A DNA stretch of 39,568 nt from Clostridia bacterium (GTDB lineage: Bacteria > Bacillota > Clostridia > TANB77 > CAG-508), in contig JAAWDR010000011.1 in the NCBI GenBank assembly GCA_022793875.1, positions 1 to 39,568 of the forward strand, given 5' to 3'. Position 1 is the stretch's first letter. Every line of letters starts with the position of its first letter. The position numbers and the translations under genes are program-made. The notes beneath the pieces are model-generated. The model was not told the origin of the DNA. It searched no databases and saw only the letters and a list, made by a program, of their open reading frames with translations. Below, piece after piece: positions 10,369 to 18,853 of this stretch.

Positions 10369-10968
10369 ATGTCATTATATTCGCCATCAATTGAGAAATT
10401 AATAGAAAGTTTTGAAAAGCTTCCTAGTATAGGTCATAAGACAGCTGCTAGGCTTGCTTTTTATATTTTAAATTGTTCAGAAGAAGAAACAAATGAATTT
10501 ATAAAATCAATAGTAGATGCAAAACATAATTTAAGATATTGTAGTAAATGTTATAATATATCTGATACAGATCCATGTCCAATATGCTCAAGTCCTAAAA
10601 GAGACCAATCATTAATTTGTGTTGTTGAAGATGTGAGAGATATTGTTGCAATGGAAAAAACACATGAATTTAAGGGTGTTTATCATGTTTTGCATGGTTC
10701 TATTTCTCCTATGAATGGAATTGGACCAGATGATATAAAAATAAAAGAATTGCTTTCAAGGCTTATGGATGGACAAGTTAAAGAAGTTATACTTGCTACT
10801 AACCCAAGAGTTGAAGGTGAGGCAACTGCAATGTATTTGTCTAAATTGATTAAGCCATTAGGTATTAAGGCTACTAGAATTGCTCATGGTATTCCTGTTG
10901 GTGGAGATTTGGAATATACTGATGAAATTACTTTGACTAAGGCACTAGAAGGCAGAAGAGAAATTTAA
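10369..10968 (+). CDS. recR: Recombination protein RecR
   Basis: The product has 199 residues, the normal family length. The helix-hairpin-helix at residues 10-30 contains [18 protein letters not shown] four-cysteine zinc finger follows ([16 protein letters not shown]), then a Toprim domain ([16 protein letters not shown]) and the C-terminal Walker-like G-rich end ([20 protein letters not shown]). RecR loads RecA with RecO/RecF at gaps. The SD AAAGGAG is well placed, and a terminator follows directly. Confidence 0.97.
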   Translation: MSLYSPSIEKLIESFEKLPSIGHKTAARLAFYILNCSEEETNEFIKSIVDAKHNLRYCSKCYNISDTDPCPICSSPKRDQSLICVVEDVRDIVAMEKTHEFKGVYHVLHGSISPMNGIGPDDIKIKELLSRLMDGQVKEVILATNPRVEGEATAMYLSKLIKPLGIKATRIAHGIPVGGDLEYTDEITLTKALEGRREI

Positions 10969-10973
10969 ACTAG

Positions 10974-11017
10974 AAAAACACATGATATACACCTCAATGT
11001 ATTTTATGTGTTTTTTT
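10974..11017 (+). terminator. Terminator after recR
   Basis: AAAAACACAT pairs with ATGTGTTTTT. An inner ATAC/GTAT pair extends the stem, and the right arm runs into a T run. Confidence 0.9.
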
Positions 11018-11046
11018 ATATTTGTTACGGAAAGGATTTTATCAGG

Positions 11047-11075
11047 TTGCAAAATTATGTAAAACGTGCTATAAT
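11047..11075 (+). promoter_or_regulatory. Promoter of the orphan gene at 11146
   Basis: TTGCAA (11047-11052) and TATAAT (11070-11075) have an exact 17-nt spacer. The 5' leader of about 65 nt contains a CAGCTGTGTACAGCAG imperfect hairpin just upstream of the SD. Confidence 0.7.
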
Positions 11076-11145
11076 ATTAATTATGATAAAGTTGTTTTGT
11101 AACTATTAATACTGTTTCAGCTGTGTACAGCAGAAAGGCTAAACA

Positions 11146-11430
11146 ATGAAAATTAAGGCTGGTGAAAAATGGAAGGAATTTACTTTACAAACAAGTAAAT
11201 ATGCTCTTCGTTGTGCTGTTAGTTCGTTAGAACCGTTTAAATTCGAATTATTGAAGGATAAAAGAATAGTAGCAAGTTTTTTGGGGTATAAAGTTGACTA
11301 CAACAGATACATTAGGTTCGTAGTGTCAAATCCAATGGCAATATTCGAACTTCCGTCCTATGATAGAGCAGCTGTAGATCATGCCTTATATCTTTTAAAT
11401 TCAGATATAACTACTGAAATAGTAAGTTAA
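11146..11430 (+). CDS. Small conserved-looking protein of unknown function
   Basis: The product has 94 residues, no transmembrane helix and no signal peptide, with mixed alpha/beta composition. It begins MKIKAGEKWKEFTLQTSKYA; I do not recognise the family. AGAAAGG about 9 nt upstream serves as SD. The gene is a complete transcription unit with its own promoter (TTGCAA/TATAAT) and a strong terminator at 11438. It uses TTC, CGT, CCG and TCG more freely than its neighbours, a mild hint of different origin. No in-frame CGG. Confidence 0.75.
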   Translation: MKIKAGEKWKEFTLQTSKYALRCAVSSLEPFKFELLKDKRIVASFLGYKVDYNRYIRFVVSNPMAIFELPSYDRAAVDHALYLLNSDITTEIVS

Positions 11431-11437
11431 AATTTGA

Positions 11438-11474
11438 GACTGCTGGAAAAGTGAATACTTTTTCAGCAGTCTTT
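11438..11474 (+). terminator. Terminator after the orphan gene
   Basis: GACTGCTG (11438-11445) pairs with CAGCAGTC (11464-11471), extended by AAAAGT/ACTTTTT, then TTT. Confidence 0.88.
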
Positions 11475-11501
11475 AAATGAGATAAAATATAATTATAAAT
11501 A

Positions 11502-12630
11502 TTAATTGTATAAAATTATTTTACAAATATCATCTGTTGAATATTTCTTAGCTAATAATTTTGTATTAATTTTCATTTGTTCAAGCTTATCTGGATTAGA
11601 TAGTAAACTATCAAGAATTTCATAAGATGAATAATGTTTTCTAATCCAAATACCAATATTTTTACTTTGTAAAAATTCTGCATTTTCTTCTTCTTGACCA
11701 GGTATTGGGTTTATTATCACCATAGGTAATCCAGAAGCTAAACTTTCAGAAGTAGTTAGTCCTCCAGGTTTTGAAACTACTAAATCAGAAATACACATCA
11801 GTTCAGGAACTTTATTGGTATATTCTAATACTTTTATACTATTTTGTTTATTATAATTTAACACAATTTCTTCAAAAGCTATTTTCATTTTTGGATTTTT
11901 TCCTGCAATTGCAATAACTTGTATATTATCAAAGTTTTTAGCCAAATCTTCAAAAATTTGAATAGTCTTTGTTTTTCCTAAACCAAATTCTCCACCACCA
12001 AAAAATAATATAGTTTTTTTATTTTCCTGTAGTTCAAATTCGTTTAAAATTTCTTTTTTATTATATTCTTTTAAAAATCTTGATGAAATTGGAATTCCTG
12101 TTGCAAATACTTTTGTTTCTGGAATATTTTTTGACATTAGGTATTCTTTCATTTTATCATGTGCCACAAAGAAATAATCAGTATTTTCATGGCCGTACAA
12201 GCCATTGGTCATGAGGAGAGAAGTCTGTCATTATTGTTGCAATTTTAGATGATATTTTCCCCTTTCTTTTTAAATAGCTACACATTTGGCTTCCAAAAGG
12301 ATGTGTTGAAATTATTATATCAGGTTTTTTTTCTTTTAATAATTTTAATAGTTTTACTGCAAATATCATATTAGTTCTAGAAGATATATGAGCAAGAGGT
12401 CCTTTTTGAGAGTCATTATATATTTTTCCCCATGCCCATGGAACTTTTTTTGCCATTTCTCTATATGCAGCTGTAGTTATTTTTTCTATTGGTTTATTAA
12501 CATATTTTATACAATCTATTAATTCAGTTTCACAATCAGTATAATTAGTATCAATGCATTCTTTTATTGATTTTGCAGCATTTAGGTGACCTCCTCCATA
12601 AGATGCATAGAAAATTAAAATTTTTTTCAT
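11502..12630 (-). CDS. UgtP/MGDG-synthase-like glycosyltransferase, joined by a +1 frameshift at CGG
   Basis: This is a membrane-associated glycolipid glycosyltransferase. The family transfers sugar from a UDP-sugar to diacylglycerol, making glycolipid anchors and membrane lipids. The N-terminal half begins MKKILIFYASYGGGHLNAAK (acceptor domain). The C-terminal half has the nucleotide-sugar domain (FFGGGEFGLGKTKTI, SDLVVSKPGGLTTSESLASG, NPIPGQEEENAEFL). The start at 12630 follows AAAGGAG; the more upstream in-frame ATG overlaps the SD. The halves are in different frames: at codon 146 the frame reads DQWLV-CGG-CCA-TGA. Dropping the C gives DQWLV-G-HENTDYFF, which joins them without loss. With one base dropped the length is exactly 376 codons (375 residues plus stop). 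The alternative is a broken gene or a read error. Confidence 0.85.
12193..12195 (-). other. Candidate +1 frameshift site, CGG, in the UgtP-like gene
   Basis: On the coding strand the site reads CTT GTA CGG CCA TGA. Skipping C12195 gives GTA GGC CAT (Val-Gly-His) and restores the family frame. In the zero frame a TGA stop arrives two codons later. The preceding (P-site) codon is GTA. Confidence 0.75.
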
Positions 12631-12670
12631 GAATAATCTCCTTTCGCTCAAACGGCTTATTTCAATGATT

Positions 12671-12735
12671 ACAAAATTTATTTCATAAATTTTGTATAAG
12701 ACAGCTGTAATTCGCTTCGCTCAAACAGCTGTCTT
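12671..12735. repeat. Two adjacent hairpins in the divergent UgtP-sleB intergenic region
   Basis: ACAAAATTTAT, TTC, ATAAATTTTGT (12671-12695) is a perfect palindrome. It is followed by AAGACAGCTGT (12698-12708) pairing with ACAGCTGTCTT (12725-12735), then AATTTT. The words TTCGCTCAAACGGCT (around 12644) and TTCGCTCAAACAGCT (around 12717) are near-identical direct repeats. The structure lies in the leader side of the minus-strand gene and upstream of sleB; it could be a terminator, a regulatory leader or a small mobile remnant. Confidence 0.6.
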
Positions 12736-12835
12736 AATTTTATCATATTAAAAAAAATATTTCAATTGTGGTATATTTTTCTTTTTTTTATACAAAATAT
12801 AAATATAAAAATTAATAGTATAAAAGGAGGATTTT

Positions 12836-13309
12836 GTGAAGAAATTTATAAAGATAATTTTTATTATATTTTTTATAGTCATATTCACAATTTGTGTATT
12901 TATTGTTGATAAAGGTAATATAAATTCTGTTAGCTTGGCTAAAACATCTAATACATCAGATATTCAGTTGATGGCAAGAGCTATAAATGGAGAAGCAAGA
13001 GGGGAGCCTTATGAAGGACAAGTGGCTGTTGGTGCTGTTATTCTAAATAGAGTAAAAGATGCTAGATTTCCTAATAGTATTTCAGGCGTAATTTATCAAT
13101 CAGGTGCTTTTACTGCAGTTAGCGATGGACAAATAAATGCAGCAATAAGTGAAGGTTCTACTGTATATAAAGCTGCTCAAGATGCTATGAATGGTTGGGA
13201 TCCAACTGGTGGTTGTGTTTATTATTTTAATCCATCTACTGCTACAAATAAATGGATTTGGTCTAGACCATTAGTTAAAACAATTGGGAAGCATAGATTT
13301 TGTAAATAG
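12836..13309 (+). CDS. sleB: Spore cortex-lytic enzyme SleB/CwlJ-type hydrolase
   Basis: The product has 157 residues, starting with GTG just after AAAGGAGG. An N-terminal hydrophobic signal/anchor helix (residues 4-25) is followed directly by the Hydrolase_2 catalytic domain: LMARAINGEARGEP with the catalytic-type glutamate, VAVGAVILNRV, then CVYYFNP and KTIGKHRFCK at the end. It lacks the N-terminal peptidoglycan-binding repeat found in longer SleB proteins. The enzyme is a lytic transglycosylase that degrades spore cortex during germination. The ypeB gene directly downstream, its usual partner, supports SleB over a vegetative hydrolase. Confidence 0.9.
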   Translation: MKKFIKIIFIIFFIVIFTICVFIVDKGNINSVSLAKTSNTSDIQLMARAINGEARGEPYEGQVAVGAVILNRVKDARFPNSISGVIYQSGAFTAVSDGQINAAISEGSTVYKAAQDAMNGWDPTGGCVYYFNPSTATNKWIWSRPLVKTIGKHRFCK

Positions 13310-13326
13310 AATCAATCAATGTAGAT

Positions 13327-13402
13327 ATTGTTAAATTGGTTGAGACTAATAAAAAATATTTAAGTTAAATTTAAATTTTTCAACCAATTTAACAATGTTT
13401 TT
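13327..13402 (+). terminator. Long-stem hairpin between sleB and ypeB (terminator or attenuator)
   Basis: ATTGTTAAATTGGTTGA (13327-13343) is perfectly complementary to TCAACCAATTTAACAAT (13380-13396), followed by GTTTTTAT. The 17-bp stem carries an unusually long 36-nt loop. It sits inside what should be one operon, so partial termination is likely. Confidence 0.7.
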
Positions 13403-13428
13403 ATTGGTTGGTAGAAAGGATGATAAAA

Positions 13429-14793
13429 ATGAGAGGTTGGATAGATAGATTAAAAAAGGTTCATATGCTAAGTATAATTACAACATTTTTAGTTATAATT
13501 GTATGTTTAATTGCTGTTTTAATAAATAGACAAAAGGAGGCTAAACAGGCTTCAGAAAATTCTTATAATATGGCTTTTTATGAGTTAGTTGATTATGTTC
13601 AAAATGTTGAAGTATACCTTGCTAAATCTTTAATTTCAAGCACTCCTGAACATGGAGCAGAGACATTAACAAATTTATGGAGAGAAGCTAATTTAGCACA
13701 GGCATATTTGGCACAGTTACCTATTGAAAGTCAAGAATTAGAAAATACAGAGAGATTTTTAAACCAAGTTAGTGATTATAGTTATTCATTATCTAGAAAA
13801 AATATTTATGATGAAAGTTTAACAGATGATGATTTAAAAAATTTGAAAGATTTACATTCATATAGTGTTGAACTAGAAAATGTTTTAAACCAATTATCAG
13901 ATGATTTGAATACAGGAAGAATTAAATGGAATGAGCTTTCAAATAAAGGTCAAGTAGCTTTTGCACAACAAGTAAGTACAAGTGCTTTAGATGGATTTAG
14001 TAGTTTAGAGGAAAATTTTCATGAATATTCAGGTTTAATATATGATGGTGCTTTTTCTGAACATTTGACAAATAGTGAAAAAAAGGGATTAACAGGAGAA
14101 GATATAGATGAGGAAACAGCTAAGCAAAAGGTTATGGAATTTATTGGGAAGGATAAAGTAAAGGAAATACAGAATTTAGGATTTTCTGAAAATGCAACAG
14201 TTCCTGAATATAATTTTTCTATAAAAACAGCGGAAGAAAATAATATTAGTATTTCAATTTCAAAAAAAGGTGGACATATTGTTTATATGAATTCTAATAG
14301 AGATGTTAATACAGAGGTGATTTCACAGGAAGAGGCTAATCAGAAAGGAAAAGAGTTTTTAAGTAATCATGGTTTCAAAAATATGAAGGAAACATATTAT
14401 TTAAAAAGAGATGGTGTTGTTACAATAAATTATGCTTATATAGAAAATGATGTGGTAGTATATTCTGATTTAATTAAGGTAAAAGTAGCATTAGATAATG
14501 GCGAAGTTTTAGGAATTGAAACAACAGGATATTTGAATAATCATACTAAGAGAGATGTTTCAAAAATCAAGATATCAAAAGAACAAGCTAAAAAGACTTT
14601 AAACAAAGATTTACAAATTTCATCTGAAGGTTTAGCTATTATTCCAACTGAATATCAAACTGAAATTTTGTGCTATGAGTTTAAAGGTAAAGTTGATGAT
14701 AGAGATTTTTTAGTTTATATAAATGCTGAAAATGGTAGAGAAGAAGATGTACTAATTATAACTGATACACCAAATGGAACTCTAACAATGTAA
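13429..14793 (+). CDS. ypeB: Germination protein YpeB
   Basis: The product has 454 residues, family length. The start is the ATG nine bases after AGAAAGG (13413-13419), giving MRGWIDRLKKVHMLSII; in-frame ATG 13420 is too close to the SD. A single N-terminal transmembrane helix (IITTFLVIIVCLIAVLI) is followed by the helical YpeB domain and C-terminal PepSY-like repeats (KQKVMEFIGKDKVKEI; EEANQKGKEFLSNHGF; KEQAKKTLNKDL). YpeB is required for SleB localisation or stability in the spore inner membrane/cortex. It converges on the VanW gene through a perfect inverted repeat. Confidence 0.93.
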   Translation: MRGWIDRLKKVHMLSIITTFLVIIVCLIAVLINRQKEAKQASENSYNMAFYELVDYVQNVEVYLAKSLISSTPEHGAETLTNLWREANLAQAYLAQLPIESQELENTERFLNQVSDYSYSLSRKNIYDESLTDDDLKNLKDLHSYSVELENVLNQLSDDLNTGRIKWNELSNKGQVAFAQQVSTSALDGFSSLEENFHEYSGLIYDGAFSEHLTNSEKKGLTGEDIDEETAKQKVMEFIGKDKVKEIQNLGFSENATVPEYNFSIKTAEENNISISISKKGGHIVYMNSNRDVNTEVISQEEANQKGKEFLSNHGFKNMKETYYLKRDGVVTINYAYIENDVVVYSDLIKVKVALDNGEVLGIETTGYLNNHTKRDVSKIKISKEQAKKTLNKDLQISSEGLAIIPTEYQTEILCYEFKGKVDDRDFLVYINAENGREEDVLIITDTPNGTLTM

Positions 14794-14906
14794 AAAAAGG
14801 GGATTAAGGGGACAGGTCTTCAAATCCCTCTAAAGATAAATCTGTTTTATAGTTATATATATTATAAAAGGGATTTGAAGACCTGTCCCCTTAATCTCCT
14901 TTTTTT
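14794..14906. repeat. Long inverted repeat acting as a bidirectional terminator
   Basis: The left arm (14794-14829, containing AAGGGGACAGGTCTTCAAAT) and right arm (14869-14905, containing ATTTGAAGACCTGTCCCCTT) match almost perfectly over about 36 bp, with an AT-rich 40-nt loop. Poly-A on the left and poly-T on the right make it a terminator for both converging genes. The GGGGACAGGTC core resembles palindromic units associated with transposase-like elements in Firmicutes (recollection, not searched). Confidence 0.85.
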
Positions 14907-16467
14907 AATGTTTTTTATATATATCTTTTGAAAGTGTTTCAGTACTTACAACATTACCATTTTTCTTTAAAGTTTTATAAGCCTCAGAATATATGGAAGT
15001 TGCTGTAGTTTTAGTGATTCTAGAAGATAATTCTACAACATAGTCATTTTCTGTTTTTAATCCGAAAATCTTAAAGTTTGCAATCCCATTTGAAACGGAA
15101 CAAGTTATTTTTATAGGATATTCTCTATTATTTTTAAATTTGAAATCAATAGCACCATATACAACAGTTGCATCTCTACTAGCATTTGCATATGAGGGTA
15201 TAAATTGATGATTGCTTCTTTCTAATATTTCTAAGTTTGCATATAATGCAGCATTATAAAGTGTTGTAGTTATTTGGCAAATTCCACCACCTAAACCATC
15301 TTCAATTCTACCATTTACATATATTGGAGCTTCTTTATAGCCAGCTTCAATTGTTCTTTCACCAACTATTTTGTTATATGAAAAAGTTTCTCCTGGCATT
15401 AATACTGTTCCATTTATTTTATTTGATGCTAGAACTAAATTTGTTGTACGATTTCTATTTCTTGCATCATATTTAGTAGAAAATTCAGATAATAAATCTG
15501 GAAATGCTTCTGTTCCAATCATATTTGTTGTTATATTTGGGTATAATGTTTTTAATGGTATGGAGTATTCATTTTGTTCATTTACTAATAAATTTTTTGC
15601 TTCATCAAGTGAAATTGCCAAATCTAATCCTTCTTCACTTGGATATACTGTATAAGGATTTTGTGTATAATAGGCATCTACTGGTTTTTTATATAATTGA
15701 TTATATATTGAGTCTAAGTCTATTTTTGAAGGATATTGCTTTTCAGTTATTATTTCTAAAGTATTATTTTTAATATTTAAATTATTAATATTATTTATTA
15801 TATAGTTTGCTGTTTCATCGATTTTTATTGTATAGCCTTCAGAACCTTTGGTTAGTATTAAATTATTATTATCAATATAATAGCTACTTTCAATTACTTT
15901 GTCAGGTAATTTATTTGAGATATCGTGTAAACTTGTTTTTAATTGGTTTTCATCAATTGAAAATCCTGGGTCAATGTCTATTTTTGCAAGTAATGCTTGC
16001 AATATTATTAAATTATTTTGAAAGATATTTCCGCTTTTCCCAAATTGATATGCAATTTCAATAGCTTCATCAGTATTAAAATATATTGATAATTGTGATG
16101 TTGAAAGTGCTACTTCAAAATCATTATGTTTTAATTTTATTTCATCAGGAATTGATGAATTTATGTATTCTGATATTTTTTGTTTTGCTTCTTCTTTAGA
16201 TAATCCTGACACATCTATTCCTTTTATAGATATTCCATTTATAATATTATCATTTTTTGAATTAATTATTGTGAATGTGCAAAAAATAATTAATAATATT
16301 AAAATAAATGAAAAAGATAGAATGCCAAAAATTGTTAGTACATCAGATTTTGTTTGAGTTTCGTAGTCATTTATAATATGAAATTCGTTATTTTTTTCGA
16401 TTTTTTCTTTTGTTTCTTCTATTATATCTTCTGTTACAATTATATTTTCTTTTTCTTTTACTTCCAT
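14905..16467 (-). CDS. VanW family protein with peptidoglycan-binding domain
   Basis: The product has 520 residues. A cytoplasmic acidic N-terminus is followed by one transmembrane helix (about residues 47-69). Next comes a PG_binding_4-like extracytoplasmic region (NGISIKGIDVSGLSKEEAKQ, the usual opening), then the VanW domain (NRTTNLVLASNKINGTVLMP, GETFSYNKIVGERT, EDGLGGGICQITTTLYNAAL) and a C-terminal beta-rich tail. VanW proteins occur beside vancomycin-resistance and sporulation genes, but their biochemical role is unclear; there is no van cluster here, so resistance should not be inferred. The SD AGAAGGTG lies just upstream. The two CCG words on the + strand fall between codons (TTC GGA, AGC GGA), not as CGG codons. 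Confidence 0.92.
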   Translation of the reverse strand: MEVKEKENIIVTEDIIEETKEKIEKNNEFHIINDYETQTKSDVLTIFGILSFSFILILLIIFCTFTIINSKNDNIINGISIKGIDVSGLSKEEAKQKISEYINSSIPDEIKLKHNDFEVALSTSQLSIYFNTDEAIEIAYQFGKSGNIFQNNLIILQALLAKIDIDPGFSIDENQLKTSLHDISNKLPDKVIESSYYIDNNNLILTKGSEGYTIKIDETANYIINNINNLNIKNNTLEIITEKQYPSKIDLDSIYNQLYKKPVDAYYTQNPYTVYPSEEGLDLAISLDEAKNLLVNEQNEYSIPLKTLYPNITTNMIGTEAFPDLLSEFSTKYDARNRNRTTNLVLASNKINGTVLMPGETFSYNKIVGERTIEAGYKEAPIYVNGRIEDGLGGGICQITTTLYNAALYANLEILERSNHQFIPSYANASRDATVVYGAIDFKFKNNREYPIKITCSVSNGIANFKIFGLKTENDYVVELSSRITKTTATSIYSEAYKTLKKNGNVVSTETLSKDIYKKH

Positions 16468-16629
16468 TTTTTCACCTTCTAATCTTCATATTTAAGTATA
16501 TCATTAATTGTTAAAATTTACACTACAAAATTTATAAATTACTGATAAAATTACCAAAATATTTTTTTTATTTTTGATAATAATATTATTGATGAAGTTT
16601 AAATAAATTTCGTCAGTAAGGGGGATGTT

Positions 16630-16809
16630 ATGTCTAGAAATAGTAAGTTAATATCTGAAAATTTAAGAGAAGAGATTGCTAAAGAATTAGGTGTTTATGA
16701 GCAAGTTAAAAAGGACGGAGGAAGTTGGGCTGGTGTTTCTTCAAGAGATTGTGGAAATATAGTTACTAAGGCTATTGAGATAGCTAATCGTTCAGTTGAA
16801 AATAAGTAG
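16630..16809 (+). CDS. Alpha/beta-type small acid-soluble spore protein
   Basis: The product has 59 residues. It begins MSRNSKLISENLREEIAKEL and continues with GVYEQVKKDGGSWAGVSSRD and CGNIVTKAIEIANRSVENK. The LREEIAKELGV motif and the SSRDCGNIV-KAIEIA motif match the two conserved helices of alpha/beta SASPs, which coat and protect spore DNA; the serine-arginine-rich second motif includes the GPR-independent DNA-contact region. The SD AAGGGGGATG lies about 8 nt upstream. A terminator follows. The GAC GGA GGA stretch contains CGG only out of frame. Confidence 0.88.
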   Translation: MSRNSKLISENLREEIAKELGVYEQVKKDGGSWAGVSSRDCGNIVTKAIEIANRSVENK

Positions 16810-16824
16810 TTTCTTTTATTAGTA

Positions 16825-16857
16825 CAAAAAGGTCAGAAAATTCTGGCCTTTTAATTT
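16825..16857 (+). terminator. Terminator after the SASP gene
   Basis: AAAAAGGTCAGAA pairs with TTCTGGCCTTTT (G-U included), then a T-rich tail. Confidence 0.88.
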
Positions 16858-17139
16858 AATATGTATGGATTAAAAATTTTAAAATTAAAATTTAAATTGA
16901 AAAAAATAAAAAATTAAAGTAAATGAGGTTAAAATCTATTTAGAGTACAAAAGAAAATATGTATAAATTAATTAAATAGAAAATATTTATTGAAATGTTA
17001 ATAAAGACAATAAAGTATTATATATTATGACAATATTATGTAAAAAAGTACACAGTAAAAAATGTACTTTTCATTGTATCTAAAAATAGCAAAATATATA
17101 ATAAAAAGAAATAAAAACAAAAGAAAAGGAGATATAAAA

Positions 17140-18842
17140 ATGCAAAAAGAATTAGTTAAAAATAAAGGGATAACACTAGTAGCGCTAGTAATAACAATAA
17201 TAATTTTATTGATATTAGCACGGAATAGCAATAAATTCATTAACTAATAGTGGATTATTAGTAAAAGCACAAGAAGCAACAAGAATATCAAAACTAAAAG
17301 AAATAGAAGAGTTTGCACAAATATCATATATGACAAGGCAAATGGAAGAAGTAACAGGAGGAGAGAGTGCCACAATTGTAGGAGTGATAAGTGATTTAAA
17401 AGAAAAAGGGTATAATATAAAAGAAATTACTGGAGGGGCAAATAGTATAACAGGAATAGCGTTAAGTGAAGAAAATGTAATAGTAGAAAGAAGTACAGAG
17501 AAAACTATAACATATACGTTTATATATTCAGATGAGACAGCGGTAAGATATTTTACAGAAGTGGATGGAAAAGATTATGAAATAATATTTAATAATGGAG
17601 AAATTGAAGTAAATACAAATGCAACAAATTTAGGAGAAATGGATAAAGAACCAGAAGTAACAGTAACATCAAGTGATAGTAATATAATAGAAGTAAATAA
17701 AACAGATGAACAAAAAATAGTATTAATAGCAAAAAATGAAATAGGAGATGTAACAGTAACAGTAAGAGAAACAAATAGTAATGTGATAAAAACATTTACA
17801 GCAACAACAAGAATATTAGCAACAAGTTTAACAATATCACAAACAGAAGCAATAATAAAAGTAGGAAAAACAATAAATTTAACAGTGACTGTTGAACCAA
17901 GTAATACAACAGAAGAAATTGTATGGAGTAGTTCAGATGCAAGTATAGCGACTGTAACACAAGATGGATTAATAACTGGGGTAAAAGAAGGGACAGTAAC
18001 TATAAAGGTAACAGCTGGAAATCAAAGTAAAATATGTACAATATCAGTTGAAAATTTATTTAAAGGGATAAGTACAAGTACAACAAATCCTGAAGGAGCA
18101 TTACCAAGTGGAAATATACAAATTCTTGAAGATGATGCATCAAAAGGAATAGTAATAAAAGATAAAAATAATAGAGAGTGGGTATGGGTAGTTGTACCAA
18201 AAACAGTATTTACAACAGCAAAAAGTAGCACAGATTATACAAATATAAAAGCAAATTTAATAACATATGCAGGAGTATATAGAAAAGGTTCAGCAAGCCA
18301 AAGTTATAATTGGAATGATGTATATGGTCTATATACAGGAGTGAACAATTCTACTACATATACGACAATGTATAATAAAATGTTAAATAGTGTTTATACA
18401 AATGGAGGATTTTGGATACAAAGATATGAAGATGGAAGGTCAAATATTAGACGTAATGTTGCACAAGAATATGCAAGTCAAATGAGTCCAGATGGAATAA
18501 AAACAAGTAGTTTATTATTTGGAATACAATGGGATTTAGTATGTAAATATTTAGAAGGAAAAGATGGTTTAACAACAGAAAAGATAAATTCAGATAGTTC
18601 AAGTTGGGGAAATTATAGTAATAATTCATTATCAGCAAAATCGAATGCAACTAAAAAAATGAATATCTATGATTTTGCAGGAAATTATTGGGAGTGGACG
18701 TTAGAATCTACAAATCTAAATGAACCAGTAGGTAGAGGAGGAACTTACCTTGTGGTAGGTTCTGCTAGACCAGCGGCTTTCCGCGATAATTCTCGGAAGT
18801 AGTGGGAAAGCAGACTTAACATTCCGTGCAACTTTCTACTAA
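17140..18842 (+). CDS. Type IV pilin-like protein with Big2 and FGE/C-type-lectin-like domains; needs two +1 shifts at CGG
   Basis: The start ATG follows AAAGGAGAT. The N-terminus MQKELVKNKGITLVALVIT then ILLILA is a class III (prepilin) signal with Ala instead of the usual Glu5. At codon 28 the frame reads GCA CGG AAT; skipping the C gives LAGIAINSLTNSG, the expected pilin helix. Next come two Big2 (Ig-like) domains (about residues 180-305) and a C-terminal FGE-sulfatase/C-type-lectin-like domain (YEDGRSNI, WGNYS, YDFAGNYWEWTLES, GRGGTY). At codon 552 the zero frame gives TCT CGG AAG TAG; skipping the C gives a tail ending FRATFY, matching FRTTFY in the paralogue at the right edge. With two bases dropped the gene is exactly 567 codons. 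It is likely a surface-exposed pilus or pseudopilus-tip ligand binder; partners are not in the window. Confidence 0.85.
17221..17223 (+). other. Candidate +1 frameshift site, CGG, prepilin helix
   Basis: TTA GCA CGG AAT: skipping C17221 yields GCA GGA ATA (Ala-Gly-Ile), the conserved LAG-I motif of this prepilin type. The zero frame stops 8 codons later (17245-17247). P-site codon GCA. Confidence 0.85.
18794..18796 (+). other. Candidate +1 frameshift site, CGG, near the lectin-like C-terminus
   Basis: AAT TCT CGG AAG TAG: skipping C18794 yields TCT GGA AGT AGT GGG and a further 13-codon tail ending FRATFY, homologous to the paralogue's FRTTFY. The zero frame stops two codons after the CGG. 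P-site codon TCT. Confidence 0.8.
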
Positions 18843-18853
18843 GATGATAGTAT

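Noticed and set aside
15371..16357. Several + strand open frames opposite the VanW gene
   Set aside because: They are antisense shadows without SDs; the minus-strand frame encodes clear conserved domains.
14905..16467. Vancomycin resistance determinant
   Set aside because: A VanW domain alone, without vanA/B-type ligase, vanH, vanX or regulators; ddl nearby is a normal ligase.
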